DNA from: Streptomyces sp. NRRL WC-3605 | GTDB lineage: Bacteria; Actinomycetota; Actinomycetes; Streptomycetales; Streptomycetaceae | Assembly: GCF_001509795.1 (NCBI RefSeq) | Contig: NZ_LLZN01000040.1 | Coordinates: 1-64,000, forward strand | Direction of reading: 5' to 3' | Length of the DNA: 64,000 bases | Notes under the pieces: generated by a model | The model's database searches: none | Told to the model about the DNA's origin: nothing | The model's input: only the letters and a program-made list of their open reading frames with translations | Shown here: positions 54,721 through 63,581 of the stretch, one piece after another | Layout of the letters: each line of letters begins with the position of its first letter | Numbering within the stretch: the stretch's first letter is position 1 | Made by a program: the position numbers and the translations under genes

Positions 54721-55512
54721 ATGCTCACCACCCGTTACGTCACCGGAGCGCCGAACTGGGTCGACCTCGGCACGCCCGACCTCGACGGCGCCGGTGCCTT
54801 CTACGGCGGCCTGTTCGGCTGGCGGTTCCGGCCGGGCGGACCGGAGACCGGCGGATACGGCTTCTTCCAGCTCGACGGCAGGACGGCGGCCGCCGGGATG
54901 CAGACCTCCGAGGAACAGGGGCCGCCCTCCTGGACGGTCTACTTCCAGACCCCGGACGCGGACGCCACCGCGCAGGCGGCCGAGGAGGCGCACGGCTCGG
55001 TGCTGATGCAGCCGATGGACGTACTGGACCAGGGCCGCATGGCGCGCCTCGCCGACAAGTCGGGGGTGCCGTTCGGGATCTGGCAGCCGGGCGCGAACCA
55101 CGGCCTCGACGTCGTCCACGAGCCGGGCTCGCTGCGCTGGCTGGAGCTGTACACGACGGACGTGCCGGCGGCGGCCGGGTTCTACAACGCCGCGCTCGGC
55201 CTGGAGACCTTCGCCCTGGACTTCTACGGCGGCAGCTACACGACCTTCAGCCCGGGCGGGCAGGGCGAGGACGCCATGTTCGGCGGGGTGGTCGACAAGG
55301 CCGACGATCCGGTGGAGGCGCAGGCCCCGTCGTACTGGCTGCCGTACTTCGAGGTCGCCGACACCGACGCTGCCGTCGAGAAGGCGCGGGAAGGGGGCGG
55401 CACCGTACGGATGCCGGCCACGGACCTCCCGGACGTCGGCCGGATCGCCAAGCTGGCCGACCCGTACGGCGCCCGGTTCGCCGTGATCAGGAGCGCACAG
55501 CGCGGGAGCTGA
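54721..55512 (+). CDS. VOC-family protein (glyoxalase/bleomycin-resistance fold), two domains
   Basis: A 263-residue protein of two vicinal-oxygen-chelate modules: NWVDLGTPDLDGAGAFYGGL opens the first, WLELYTTDVPAAAGFYNAAL the second. The tandem arrangement matches the streptomycete hydroxylase/27 kDa antigen-type proteins. Ligand unknown; likely metal-dependent small-molecule binding. The ATG at 54721 is six bases after AGGAGG; the ATG just before it is too close. Convergent with the LacI gene, gap 4 bp. Confidence 0.85.
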   Translation: MLTTRYVTGAPNWVDLGTPDLDGAGAFYGGLFGWRFRPGGPETGGYGFFQLDGRTAAAGMQTSEEQGPPSWTVYFQTPDADATAQAAEEAHGSVLMQPMDVLDQGRMARLADKSGVPFGIWQPGANHGLDVVHEPGSLRWLELYTTDVPAAAGFYNAALGLETFALDFYGGSYTTFSPGGQGEDAMFGGVVDKADDPVEAQAPSYWLPYFEVADTDAAVEKAREGGGTVRMPATDLPDVGRIAKLADPYGARFAVIRSAQRGS

Positions 55513-55516
55513 CCGC

Positions 55517-56554
55517 TCAGGCCGAGGCGCGCCGGACCAGAGTCGTCGGCAGGACCACGCTGGACGGGGCCGGGGCGACGGGCTCGTCGGAGGGGCGCCG
55601 GTCGAGCTCGCGCAGCAGCAGCCGGGCCATCAGGCGTCCCATCTCCTCTATGTCCTGACGGACCGTGGTGAGCGCCGGATCGGTCTGTTCGGCGACCGGC
55701 AGCATGTCGTCGAAACCGATCACCGCCACGTCGTCCGGTACGCGCCGGCCGGCCTCCCGCAGCACCCGGAGCGCGCCCGCCGCCGTCAGGTCGTTGGCGG
55801 CGAACACGGCGTCCACGTCCGGGCAGCGCTCCAGCAGTTCCCGCATGGCGCGCTCGCCGCCGGCCGGGGTGAAGTCGCCCTCCGCGATCAGCCGCGGGTC
55901 GGCGTCGACCATGACGTCCCGGTACCCGTCCAGCCGGTCCACCGCCGACGTCTGGTCGAGGGCGCCCGCGATGTGCGCGATCCGGGTGCGGCCGAGGCCG
56001 GTGAGATGGCGTACGGCGTCGCGTGCTCCGCCCCGGTTGTCGACGTCGACGTAGACGACGCCCCGGGTCTCGCCGCTCCAGCCGGGCCGGCCGCCGAACA
56101 CGGTCGGTACCCCGGCGCTCTGGATCAGGCCGGGCAGCGGGTCGTCGAGGTGCAGGGAGAAGACGAGCGCCCCGTCGACATGGCCCCCGGCGAGGTAGCG
56201 GGCGACGCGGGCGTGGTCGTCACGCCCCTCGGTGAGCAGCAGCACGAGCTGGTTGTCGTGGGCGGTCAGCTCCTTGCTGATGCCGCGCAGCTGGAGCGCG
56301 AAGAACGGGTCGGCGAAGACCCGTGTCTCCGGTTCGGCGACGATGACCGCGACGGCGTCGTGCCGGCGGGTCACCAGACTGCGCGCGGCCTGGTTGGGGA
56401 CGTAGCCGAGTTCGTCGACGGCCTTGCGGACCCGTTCGACGAGGCGTTCGCGTACGCCGTCCCCGCCGTTGACCACCCGGGACACGGTGGCCCGTGAGAC
56501 CCCGGCCCGGGCGGCCACGGCCTCCAGTGTGGGGCGCGGGGCGGTTTCGGTCAC
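55517..56554 (-). CDS. LacI-family transcriptional repressor
   Basis: A 345-residue LacI/PurR protein. The HTH is LEAVAARAGVSRATVSRVVN with the hinge YVPNQAARSLVTRR, and the sugar-binding-protein-like domain includes DAVFAANDLTAAGALRVL and DVAVIGFDD. Ligand probably a sugar. The GTG start has GAGGAGCC upstream. An operator-like dyad at 56608-56627 lies 54-73 bp upstream, so it probably represses itself and perhaps the adjacent oxidase genes. Confidence 0.92.
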   Translation of the reverse strand: MTETAPRPTLEAVAARAGVSRATVSRVVNGGDGVRERLVERVRKAVDELGYVPNQAARSLVTRRHDAVAVIVAEPETRVFADPFFALQLRGISKELTAHDNQLVLLLTEGRDDHARVARYLAGGHVDGALVFSLHLDDPLPGLIQSAGVPTVFGGRPGWSGETRGVVYVDVDNRGGARDAVRHLTGLGRTRIAHIAGALDQTSAVDRLDGYRDVMVDADPRLIAEGDFTPAGGERAMRELLERCPDVDAVFAANDLTAAGALRVLREAGRRVPDDVAVIGFDDMLPVAEQTDPALTTVRQDIEEMGRLMARLLLRELDRRPSDEPVAPAPSSVVLPTTLVRRASA

Positions 56555-56607
56555 TTCACGGCTCCTCGTCGGCGGTTGCCGATCAGGATAGCCATGGCCG
56601 GGGACGA

Positions 56608-56627
56608 TTGTGAGAGCGCTCTCGCAA
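56608..56627. promoter_or_regulatory. LacI-type operator upstream of its own gene
   Basis: TTGTGAGAGCGCTCTCGCAA is a 20-bp dyad with one mismatch per half (9 of 10 positions) centred on GAGAGCGCTCTC. LacI-family sites of the form GAGAGCGCTCTC (CebR-like) are well known in actinomycetes. It is 54 bp from the LacI start and 24 bp beyond the laccase stop. Confidence 0.65.
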
Positions 56628-56650
56628 CCGCCTCCGCCCCCCGGGCACGC

Positions 56651-57619
56651 TCAGTGCTCGTGCGGCTCGTGCGGCTCGTGCGGCTCATAGCCGGGGATCG
56701 TCCCGTCCTTCTTCTTGACCAGGAACAGCCCGACCATCCCCATGTCGGAGTGGCTCTGCACATGGCAGTGGTACATCCAGGCGCCCGCGCCGACCCCCTC
56801 GCCCGCGATCACCTGGAAGCCGAACGAGTCCGCCGGGCCGACGATCTTGTTGTCGATCACCTGGCTGGGGTCGTCGGGACCGGTCAGCAGGCCGGTGCGG
56901 TTGTCGGCCCAGCGGTGCCCGTGCATATGGAAGGTGTGGTAGTACTCGCCGTGCGTGATCATCACGAATTCGACCCGATCGCCCACCGTGGCCTCGAAGT
57001 TCGGGCCGCTGTGCGCCGGCTGGTTGTTGATGAGCATGTCGTTGAAGACGATCGTGTGCGTCGCGTCCGGCAGGACGTCGCCCTTGCGCCGGACGACGAC
57101 CGGCCCGTACAGGCCCTTGCGGATGCCGCCCGTGCCGTGTTCGGTGCCGACGACGTGGTCGTGGTAGTGCCAGTAGCCCGCGCTGCCCGCCCGCCAGGTG
57201 CCGTCCGCGCGGCGGCCCGGGGCGTGGGTGCGCCACGTGTAGGTACGGGTGCCGCCGGGTTCGACGTCGCTCCTGTTGAGCCTGGTGCCGTCGCTGGTGA
57301 TCTCGTAGTCGAGGCCGTGGACGTGCAGGCTCGCCGGGACGTCCAGGGTGTTCTCGACCTCGATGTGGGCGGTGTCGCCCTCGTTGAGCTCGATCAGCGG
57401 GCCGGGGATCGTCGCCTTGCCCTTCTCGAAGCCGTAGCCGAGCTGCCCGTCGGCCAGTTTCTCGATGTAGAGCTTGAGATGGCGGACCTCACCTCCGGCC
57501 GGGGCGGTCCTGGCCGGTGCGGCCGCGCCCGCCACCTCGGGTACGGACGTCAGGGACAACGATGTCGCGACGGTCGCGCCGCCGAGCAGTACACGTCGGT
57601 TGAAGCTGCGTCTGTCCAT
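56651..57619 (-). CDS. Two-domain small laccase (multicopper oxidase)
   Basis: A 322-residue secreted small laccase of the SLAC type. The N-terminus (NRRVLLGG after a short charged start) is a twin-arginine-like signal. Copper ligands are in [30 protein letters not shown] and [19 protein letters not shown] (quoted in part). It oxidises phenols or other donors with O2 and works as a trimer in known members. The C-terminus ends in three Glu-Pro-His units then EH. The ATG has GGGGAG upstream. Confidence 0.93.
   Translation of the reverse strand: MDRRSFNRRVLLGGATVATSLSLTSVPEVAGAAAPARTAPAGGEVRHLKLYIEKLADGQLGYGFEKGKATIPGPLIELNEGDTAHIEVENTLDVPASLHVHGLDYEITSDGTRLNRSDVEPGGTRTYTWRTHAPGRRADGTWRAGSAGYWHYHDHVVGTEHGTGGIRKGLYGPVVVRRKGDVLPDATHTIVFNDMLINNQPAHSGPNFEATVGDRVEFVMITHGEYYHTFHMHGHRWADNRTGLLTGPDDPSQVIDNKIVGPADSFGFQVIAGEGVGAGAWMYHCHVQSHSDMGMVGLFLVKKKDGTIPGYEPHEPHEPHEH
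56660..56686. repeat. Three 9-bp repeats coding Glu-Pro-His at the laccase C-terminus
   Basis: GTGCGGCTC is repeated three times in tandem on the plus strand, giving (Glu-Pro-His)x3 in the protein. Slippage can change the number of units, as the tail length differs between known laccases. Confidence 0.8.
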
Positions 57620-57735
57620 GCCGAACTCCCCACGGCGGTACGGAAATTTACGGGGGTGAACCGCAGCGACCGTACCGGCCGTCCTCATGTTTATCCACAC
57701 TCAGGACAAAGTTCGTCCGAGTCCGGTCATAGGTA

Positions 57736-57764
57736 TTGGCGAGTTGTTCAAAGGGGTCTAACTT
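57736..57764 (+). promoter_or_regulatory. Promoter of the ThuA-PQQ dehydrogenase gene
   Basis: TTGGCG (57736-57741) and TAACTT (57759-57764) with a 17-bp spacer. The start would be near 57771, giving a leader of about 28 nt with GGAGG before the ATG at 57799. Confidence 0.6.
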
Positions 57765-57798
57765 CCTAGTCGCTGTTGCTGTGACCGTGGAGGTGCCC

Positions 57799-60276
57799 AT
57801 GCACTTACGAGGGTTGAGCACGAGAAGACGTACCTGGGTGGCCGGTGTGGCCGCGGGGGTCGTCGCCGCCGGGCTGATGTCCGCACCGGCGGCGACCGCG
57901 CGCCCGGCGCCGGATCCACCCCTGACAACGATGTCCATCAAGTCACCGCCGGGTGGCGCGAATGTGCGGGTGCTCATCTTCCACGGGTCCGCGGCGGCCG
58001 GCGAGGAGTCACCCCTGGTGAACGCCGGCATCGAGGCCATCGAGAAGATCGGCCTGTCGGGTCCCGCGGAGCAGCGCTTCGCGGTCACGGCGACGAAGGA
58101 CGCCTCGGTCTTCACCGACGAGACCAGGCTGGGCCGCTTCAACGCGATCGTCTTCCTCACCGGCGGCGGTGACGTCCTCGACCCCGAGCAGGAGGCGGGG
58201 CTGGAGGCGTACATGGAGGCGGGCGGCGGTTTCGTCGGCGTCCATGACGCGGCGCGCGCCGAGCCGTACTCGGACTGGTTCACCGGCCTGATCGGGGCGC
58301 GTCCCGCGAGCGCGAGTCCGGCGAGCGCGCAGCGCGCGGTCGTCGAGGTGGGCGACCGGCGGCACCCGGCCACCAAGGAGCTGCCGCTGCAGTGGAAGCG
58401 CCCGGACAAGTGGCTCAACTGGGCGAAGAACCCGTCCGGCGAGGTGCACACGGTCGCCCGGGTGCGCGAGTCGTCGTACCAGCCCGGCGCGGGCGCGAAC
58501 GGCTGGGACCACCCGGTGAGCTGGTGCCGTGACTACGACGGCGGGCGTTCCTTCTACACCGGGATGGGCGGCACGGTCTCCTCCTACGACGAGACGGACT
58601 TCCGCTCCCATCTGCGCGGCGCCCTGCTGTGGACGACGCGGCTGGTCCAGGCCGACTGCAAGGCCACCATCACCGGCAACTACAAGGCGGAGCGGCTCAC
58701 CCGGCCCAACCAGCCGGGGCAGAACGACCAGATCGGCGAGCCCCACGGCCTGGTCACGGCCCCCGACGGCCGGGTCCTCTACATCGGGCGCGGCGGCGCC
58801 GACTCCTCGCAGCCCGTGGTCACCGACTGGAACGACCCGAACGTCGGCAAGGGCAAGGGCGAGATCCACGTCTACGACCCGAAGACCAGGCAGGTCACCC
58901 TGGCGGGGGCGCTCACCGTCTTCGGCAACAAGGGCGGCGGGGACGAGCTGACCAAGGTCGAGGAGGGTCTCCTCGGCATCGAGCTCGACCCGCGCTTCGA
59001 GGACAACGGCTGGGTGTACCTGCACTACACCCCGCACGCGCGGATCGACCGCGACAAGCGGATGGCCGAGCGGCGCGTCTCCCGCTTCACGCTCGACCCG
59101 GCGACGAACAAGCTGGACCTCGGCAGTGAGAAGGTGCTGCTGAAGTGGCCCGTGCAGATCCACAGTTGCTGCCACGCGGGCGGCGGGATGGCCTGGGACT
59201 CCAAGGGCAACCTGTACATCGCGACCGGCGACAACAACTCCAGCGGGTTCAGCGGCGGTTACTCGGGCAACAACCCCGAGCCCAAGTACAAGGGCGTGTC
59301 GTTCGCCGACGCGCGCCGCACCGCCGGCAACACCAACAACCTCAACGGCAAGATCCTGCGCATCCACCCGGAGCCGGACGGCACCTACACCCTGCCGGAG
59401 GGGAACCTCTTCACCGGCGAGGAGAGTGCCGAGGGCGGCGGCAAGACCCGCGGCGAGATCTATGTGATGGGCGTCCGCAATCCGGCGCGCATCTCCGTCG
59501 ACAAGCAGACCGACGTGCTCTACGCGGGCTGGGTCGGCCCCGACGCCGGGGCGCCCTCGACGACCTGGGGTCCGGCCAAGTACGACACCTTCGCCGTCAT
59601 CACCAAGGCGAGCAACCGGGGCTGGCCGTACTGCATGGGCAACAAGCAGCCCTACCGGGACCGCAATCTGCCCGACCCGAGCAAGCCGCTGGGCTGGTAC
59701 GACTGCGACCACCCGAAGAACGAGTCGCCGAACAACGACGGCCTGGTCAACCTGCCGCCGGTGACCGGCAACAACATCTGGTACTCCCCGCAGGGCGGCG
59801 CCCCGGACTTCCCGCGCGACGCGAACGGCGTGCCCTCGTACAAGCAGGAGGAGGCCACCTACGCGCTGCCGTGGCTGAAGGGCGGCGGGCAGGCCGCGAT
59901 GAACGGGCCGGTGTACCGCTACGACGCGGAGAACACCAGCGCGGCGAAGTGGCCGGCGTACTGGGACGGCAAGTGGTTCGTCGGCGACTTCTACGACGCC
60001 GACCAGCCGCGCAACGCGGTGGTCACCGATCCGAGGACCCACGGCGACGGCGGTCTTCCGGTCCACTCGGAGTCGCTGAAGAAGATCGTGCCGATCGGCA
60101 ACGACGGCATCAAGAACCTCATGGACTGGAAGTTCGGTCCGGACGGCGCGCTGTACGTGCTCGACTACGGCCGCGGCTTCTTCACCTCGGACGGCAAGTC
60201 GGCCCTGTGGCGGGTCACCTACACCGGCGGCGGGCCCACCCCGGCCGCGGCCCGACTGGCGAGGGGGACGCAGTGA
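57799..60276 (+). CDS. Secreted ThuA-domain/PQQ-dependent sugar dehydrogenase fusion
   Basis: An 825-residue secreted protein. Signal peptide with RRR (STRRRTWVAGVAAGVVAAG), possibly Tat. Residues about 54-285 are a ThuA domain (VLIFHGSAAAGEESP; GGGFVGVHDAA). Residues about 295-810 are a glucose/sorbosone-dehydrogenase-type beta-propeller with EEGLLGIELDPRFEDNGWVY, MAWDSKGNLYIATGDNNSSG and GPDGALYVLDYGRG, expected to bind PQQ. Codon 3 is TTA (57805-57807), a bldA-dependent codon. It likely oxidises a sugar outside the cell; the substrate is unknown. Confidence 0.85.
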   Translation: MHLRGLSTRRRTWVAGVAAGVVAAGLMSAPAATARPAPDPPLTTMSIKSPPGGANVRVLIFHGSAAAGEESPLVNAGIEAIEKIGLSGPAEQRFAVTATKDASVFTDETRLGRFNAIVFLTGGGDVLDPEQEAGLEAYMEAGGGFVGVHDAARAEPYSDWFTGLIGARPASASPASAQRAVVEVGDRRHPATKELPLQWKRPDKWLNWAKNPSGEVHTVARVRESSYQPGAGANGWDHPVSWCRDYDGGRSFYTGMGGTVSSYDETDFRSHLRGALLWTTRLVQADCKATITGNYKAERLTRPNQPGQNDQIGEPHGLVTAPDGRVLYIGRGGADSSQPVVTDWNDPNVGKGKGEIHVYDPKTRQVTLAGALTVFGNKGGGDELTKVEEGLLGIELDPRFEDNGWVYLHYTPHARIDRDKRMAERRVSRFTLDPATNKLDLGSEKVLLKWPVQIHSCCHAGGGMAWDSKGNLYIATGDNNSSGFSGGYSGNNPEPKYKGVSFADARRTAGNTNNLNGKILRIHPEPDGTYTLPEGNLFTGEESAEGGGKTRGEIYVMGVRNPARISVDKQTDVLYAGWVGPDAGAPSTTWGPAKYDTFAVITKASNRGWPYCMGNKQPYRDRNLPDPSKPLGWYDCDHPKNESPNNDGLVNLPPVTGNNIWYSPQGGAPDFPRDANGVPSYKQEEATYALPWLKGGGQAAMNGPVYRYDAENTSAAKWPAYWDGKWFVGDFYDADQPRNAVVTDPRTHGDGGLPVHSESLKKIVPIGNDGIKNLMDWKFGPDGALYVLDYGRGFFTSDGKSALWRVTYTGGGPTPAAARLARGTQ

Positions 60277-62471
60277 CGCGAAGAGCATGGGCGGCCCTGC
60301 TGGCCGCGCTGCTGGTGGTGCTCGGGCTCCAGGCCCTGCCCGCGACGGGACAGCCGCGGACGGAGGCGGAGGCGGCCGCCGCCCAGGTCCTCACCTGGAC
60401 CGCGGGCGACGACATCACCAAGTACGCCTCGGCGCCGACGACGGCCGTGGCGGGCCCGGCGACGATCGTGTTCGAGAACAGCGCGGCGACGGGCAACAGC
60501 ACCGGGATGCCGCACACGCTGACCTTCGACACCTCGGACGTCGAGTTCAACGACGACGTGCAGCTCAACATCCTGGCGAACCCGAACGACGACCAGGGCG
60601 GCCGGCACACGGCGGAGGTCACGCTCACCCCCGGCCGGTACCGCTACCACTGCACGATCCCCGGCCACGGGCAGATGCAGGGCATCCTGATCGTCACCGA
60701 GGGCACCGGCGAGGACACGACCGCGCCGGAGGCGTCCGCCCACGTCAGCGGAACGCAGAACGCCCAGGGGCAGTACGTGGGTTCGGCGAGCGTGGCGGTC
60801 CACGCCACCGACGAGGAGGGCGGCTCCGGCGTCGACCGCGTCGAGTACGCGCTCGGCGACGGCGCCTGGCAGCCGTACACGGCGCCGGTCGTCGTCGACC
60901 AGGTCGGCGACCACACGGTCCGATACCGGGCGCTCGACAAGGCGGGCAACGTCTCGGCGGAGAAGAGGGTCACGTTCACGGTGGTGGCGCCGCAGTCCGA
61001 CGACACGACCCCGCCCGAGACGTCGGCCACGGTCAGCGGCGAGAAGGACGCCGACGGCGCGTACATCGGCATGGCGACCGTCACGGTCTCCGCGTCCGAC
61101 ACCGGCAGCGGTGTCAACGGCGTCGAGTACGCGCTCGGCGACGGCGCCTGGCAGCCGTACACCGCGCCGGTGATGGTGCACGAGCCGGGCAGCCACACCG
61201 TGCGCTACCGGGCCACCGACAAGGCGGGCAACGTGGCGCCCGCCAAGGACGTGCGGTTCACGGTCGTGCCGGCCCCCGAGGACGACACGACGGCACCGGT
61301 GACGGGCGTGACGGTCGAGGGCACGAAGAACTCGTCCGGCGCGTACGTCGGCAGCGCCGAGGTGACGGTCACGGCGGCCGACGAGCACCACGGCTCGGGC
61401 GTCGACCGGATCGAGTACTCCATCGACGGCGGGCCGTACCTGGCGTACTCCGCGCCGGTCGTCGTGGACCGGGCGGGCACCCACACGCTGGCCTACCGGG
61501 CGACCGACAAGGCGGGCAACACCTCCGCCGCCCGCACGGTCACCTTCACGGTGGTCTCCAGTCAGGTCCCGGCGCCCAACTGCCCGGAGTTCGACGAACG
61601 GCTGACGGTGATCGTGGGCACGGTCGACTCGGGTGTGCCGAACCGGCTCACCGACAGCCGGTGCCGGATCAACGAGCTGATCGAGGACGAGAAGGAGTGG
61701 ACGTCCCACGCGCTGTTCGTCAAGCACGTGACGTCCGTCCTGGACAAGCTCCTGAAGGAGGGGGTCGTCGACCAGCGCGAGTACAAGGCGATCCGCAAGG
61801 CGGCCCGGCAGTCCGGGATCGGTGAGCCGGGCCAGACCGAGGGGTACCGCACGATCCTCGACGGCAGCCCGGAGTCGTTCGCCAAGTGGCAGCAGGTGGG
61901 CGGTGGTTCGTTCGCGCCGAACGGCGACGGGTCGATCACCAGCGGCACCAGCCGGTCCGGCCTGGGCATGCTGTGGTTCCCGGAGCGCAAGTACGGCGAC
62001 TTCTCGCTGAAGCTCCAGTGGCGTGACGACGCGCCGGGCACGGGCAACGCCAACTCCGGTGTGTTCGTGCGCTTCCCGTGGGTCCACGACCACCCCGAGG
62101 AGCCACGGCCGGAGTGGGCCGCCATCAAGTTCGGTCACGAGATCCAGGTGTTCGACTCGCCCACCGGCGACATGTACAAGACCGGGTCGGTCTACGGCTT
62201 CGACCGGGTGGGGCTCGCCGGTGCCGGCGTCACCCAGAAGGGCACGTGGAACGACTACGAGATCCGGGTGGTCGACCAGCACTACTCGGTCTACCGCAAC
62301 GGCGTGCTGATCAACGAGTTCGACAACACCGGAGGCCAGGTCTTCGAACCGCCGCGCTCGGACGACCCGGGCACGGACGGGCGGCGGTTCGCCTCCGGCT
62401 ACATCGGGCTCCAGGTGCACAGCACGACGGACGTGGTCTCGTACCGCGACGTCCGGATCAAGGAGCTGTAG
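60273..62471 (+). CDS. Secreted cupredoxin-OmpL47 repeat-DUF1080 protein
   Basis: A 732-residue secreted protein. Order: signal peptide (1 to about 35), a plastocyanin-like cupredoxin (about 38-142) with ligands in MPHTL, RYHC-like YRYHCTIPGHGQMQG (His, Cys, His, Met), three OmpL47/Ig-like repeats starting at about 147, 243 and 337 (each EYALGDGAWQPY or IEYSIDGG), a helical segment with a Cys pair (about 440-515), then a DUF1080/3-keto-disaccharide-hydrolase-like domain (about 520-732; SGVFVRFP). The GTG overlaps the previous stop (GTGA). Confidence 0.85.
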   Translation: MTRRAWAALLAALLVVLGLQALPATGQPRTEAEAAAAQVLTWTAGDDITKYASAPTTAVAGPATIVFENSAATGNSTGMPHTLTFDTSDVEFNDDVQLNILANPNDDQGGRHTAEVTLTPGRYRYHCTIPGHGQMQGILIVTEGTGEDTTAPEASAHVSGTQNAQGQYVGSASVAVHATDEEGGSGVDRVEYALGDGAWQPYTAPVVVDQVGDHTVRYRALDKAGNVSAEKRVTFTVVAPQSDDTTPPETSATVSGEKDADGAYIGMATVTVSASDTGSGVNGVEYALGDGAWQPYTAPVMVHEPGSHTVRYRATDKAGNVAPAKDVRFTVVPAPEDDTTAPVTGVTVEGTKNSSGAYVGSAEVTVTAADEHHGSGVDRIEYSIDGGPYLAYSAPVVVDRAGTHTLAYRATDKAGNTSAARTVTFTVVSSQVPAPNCPEFDERLTVIVGTVDSGVPNRLTDSRCRINELIEDEKEWTSHALFVKHVTSVLDKLLKEGVVDQREYKAIRKAARQSGIGEPGQTEGYRTILDGSPESFAKWQQVGGGSFAPNGDGSITSGTSRSGLGMLWFPERKYGDFSLKLQWRDDAPGTGNANSGVFVRFPWVHDHPEEPRPEWAAIKFGHEIQVFDSPTGDMYKTGSVYGFDRVGLAGAGVTQKGTWNDYEIRVVDQHYSVYRNGVLINEFDNTGGQVFEPPRSDDPGTDGRRFASGYIGLQVHSTTDVVSYRDVRIKEL

Positions 62472-63507
62472 GCTCCGGCGGCGTCTCCTCGTGAGACGCC
62501 GCCTTCCTGGCCCGGCTCGGCTGTACCCGCTTGGGTTCCCCCGGCATCTTCGGATACTCGGGCGGGTACGGCAGATCGCCGAGCCCGTGGTCGCGCTCGT
62601 CCTTGTTCGCGAGGTCCAGCAGCGCGTCCAGGGAGAAACGGTGGTCGTCCATGCCGGCGTGCACGTCGCCGAGTTCGGCGAAGCGGGCCGGCATGGTGGC
62701 GATGTCGAAGTCCCGCGGGTGGGCGGTGCCCACCTCCTCCCAGCGCAGCGGCGCCGAGACGGGGGCGTGCGGCCGGGCCCGCACGGAGTAGGCGGAGGCG
62801 ATGGTGCGGTCCCGGGCGGTCTGGTTGTAGTCGATGAAGATGCGCTCGCCCCGCTCCTCCTTCCACCACTTGATCGTGACCTGCTCCGGCATCCGGCGTT
62901 CCATCTCCCGTCCGACGGCGATGGCGGCCCGGCGGACCTGGGTGAAGGTCCAGCGCGGCTCGATCGGCACGAAGACGTGCAGCCCACGCCCGCCGGACGT
63001 CTTGGGCCAGCCGCGCAGGCCCCCGAACTCGTCCAGCACGGCCCGCAGTTCGTGGGCGGCGCGCACCGCGTCGTCGTAGTCGGTGCCGGGCTGCGGGTCG
63101 AGGTCGATGCGCAGTTCGTCGGGGTGGTCGACGTCGTCGCGGCGGACCGGCCAGGGGTGGAAGGTGAGCGTGCCGTACTGGGCGGCCCAGACGACGGCCG
63201 CCTCCTCGGTGGGGCACATCTCGTCGGCACTGCGGCCGCTGGGGAACGTGATGTGGGCGGTGGGGATCCAGTCGGGCATGTTCTTGGGGGCCCGCTTCTG
63301 GTAGAACCACTCGCCGGTCACGCCCTCGGGGTAGCGCTCCAGCGTGGTGGGCCGGTCGCGCAGGGCGCGCAGGATGCCGGGGCCGACGGCGGCGTAGTAC
63401 TGGGCGAGGTCCAGCTTGGTGAAGCCGCGCTCCGGGAAGAAGACCTTGCCCGGGCTGGACAGCCGTACGGTCCGCCCGCCCGCCTGAAGTTCCACCGCGT
63501 CGCCCAT
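62458..63507 (-). CDS. LigD-type DNA polymerase/primase domain protein
   Basis: A 349-residue stand-alone polymerase domain of LigD, the archaeo-eukaryotic primase fold used in bacterial non-homologous end joining. Motifs: KVFFPERGFTKLDLAQYY, the catalytic DELRIDLDPQPG (DxD), SGGRGLHVFVPI (the SGxxG-His), and IFIDYNQTARDRTIASAYS. It fills gaps at double-strand breaks, in partnership with Ku (not in the window) and a ligase. Its 3' end overlaps the cupredoxin gene by 14 bp. ATG 63507. Confidence 0.92.
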   Translation of the reverse strand: MGDAVELQAGGRTVRLSSPGKVFFPERGFTKLDLAQYYAAVGPGILRALRDRPTTLERYPEGVTGEWFYQKRAPKNMPDWIPTAHITFPSGRSADEMCPTEEAAVVWAAQYGTLTFHPWPVRRDDVDHPDELRIDLDPQPGTDYDDAVRAAHELRAVLDEFGGLRGWPKTSGGRGLHVFVPIEPRWTFTQVRRAAIAVGREMERRMPEQVTIKWWKEERGERIFIDYNQTARDRTIASAYSVRARPHAPVSAPLRWEEVGTAHPRDFDIATMPARFAELGDVHAGMDDHRFSLDALLDLANKDERDHGLGDLPYPPEYPKMPGEPKRVQPSRARKAASHEETPPEPTAP

Positions 63508-63581
63508 GGCCGCCACGGTAGGCGTCGCACGGACGCCTCGCACATCGGGCGGGTCCGGGCGGCGGCCCGCAGAATCGGACC

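Noticed and set aside
59145..62471. Open frame of 1108 codons that includes the cupredoxin gene
   Set aside because: The first about 376 codons are a shadow of the PQQ dehydrogenase; the real start is the GTG at 60273, with the overlap, ribosome site and signal peptide.
60219..63230. Open frame of 1003 codons on the minus strand
   Set aside because: Antisense shadow of the cupredoxin gene joined to a shifted frame of the polymerase gene; Arg/Pro/Val-rich with no domain.
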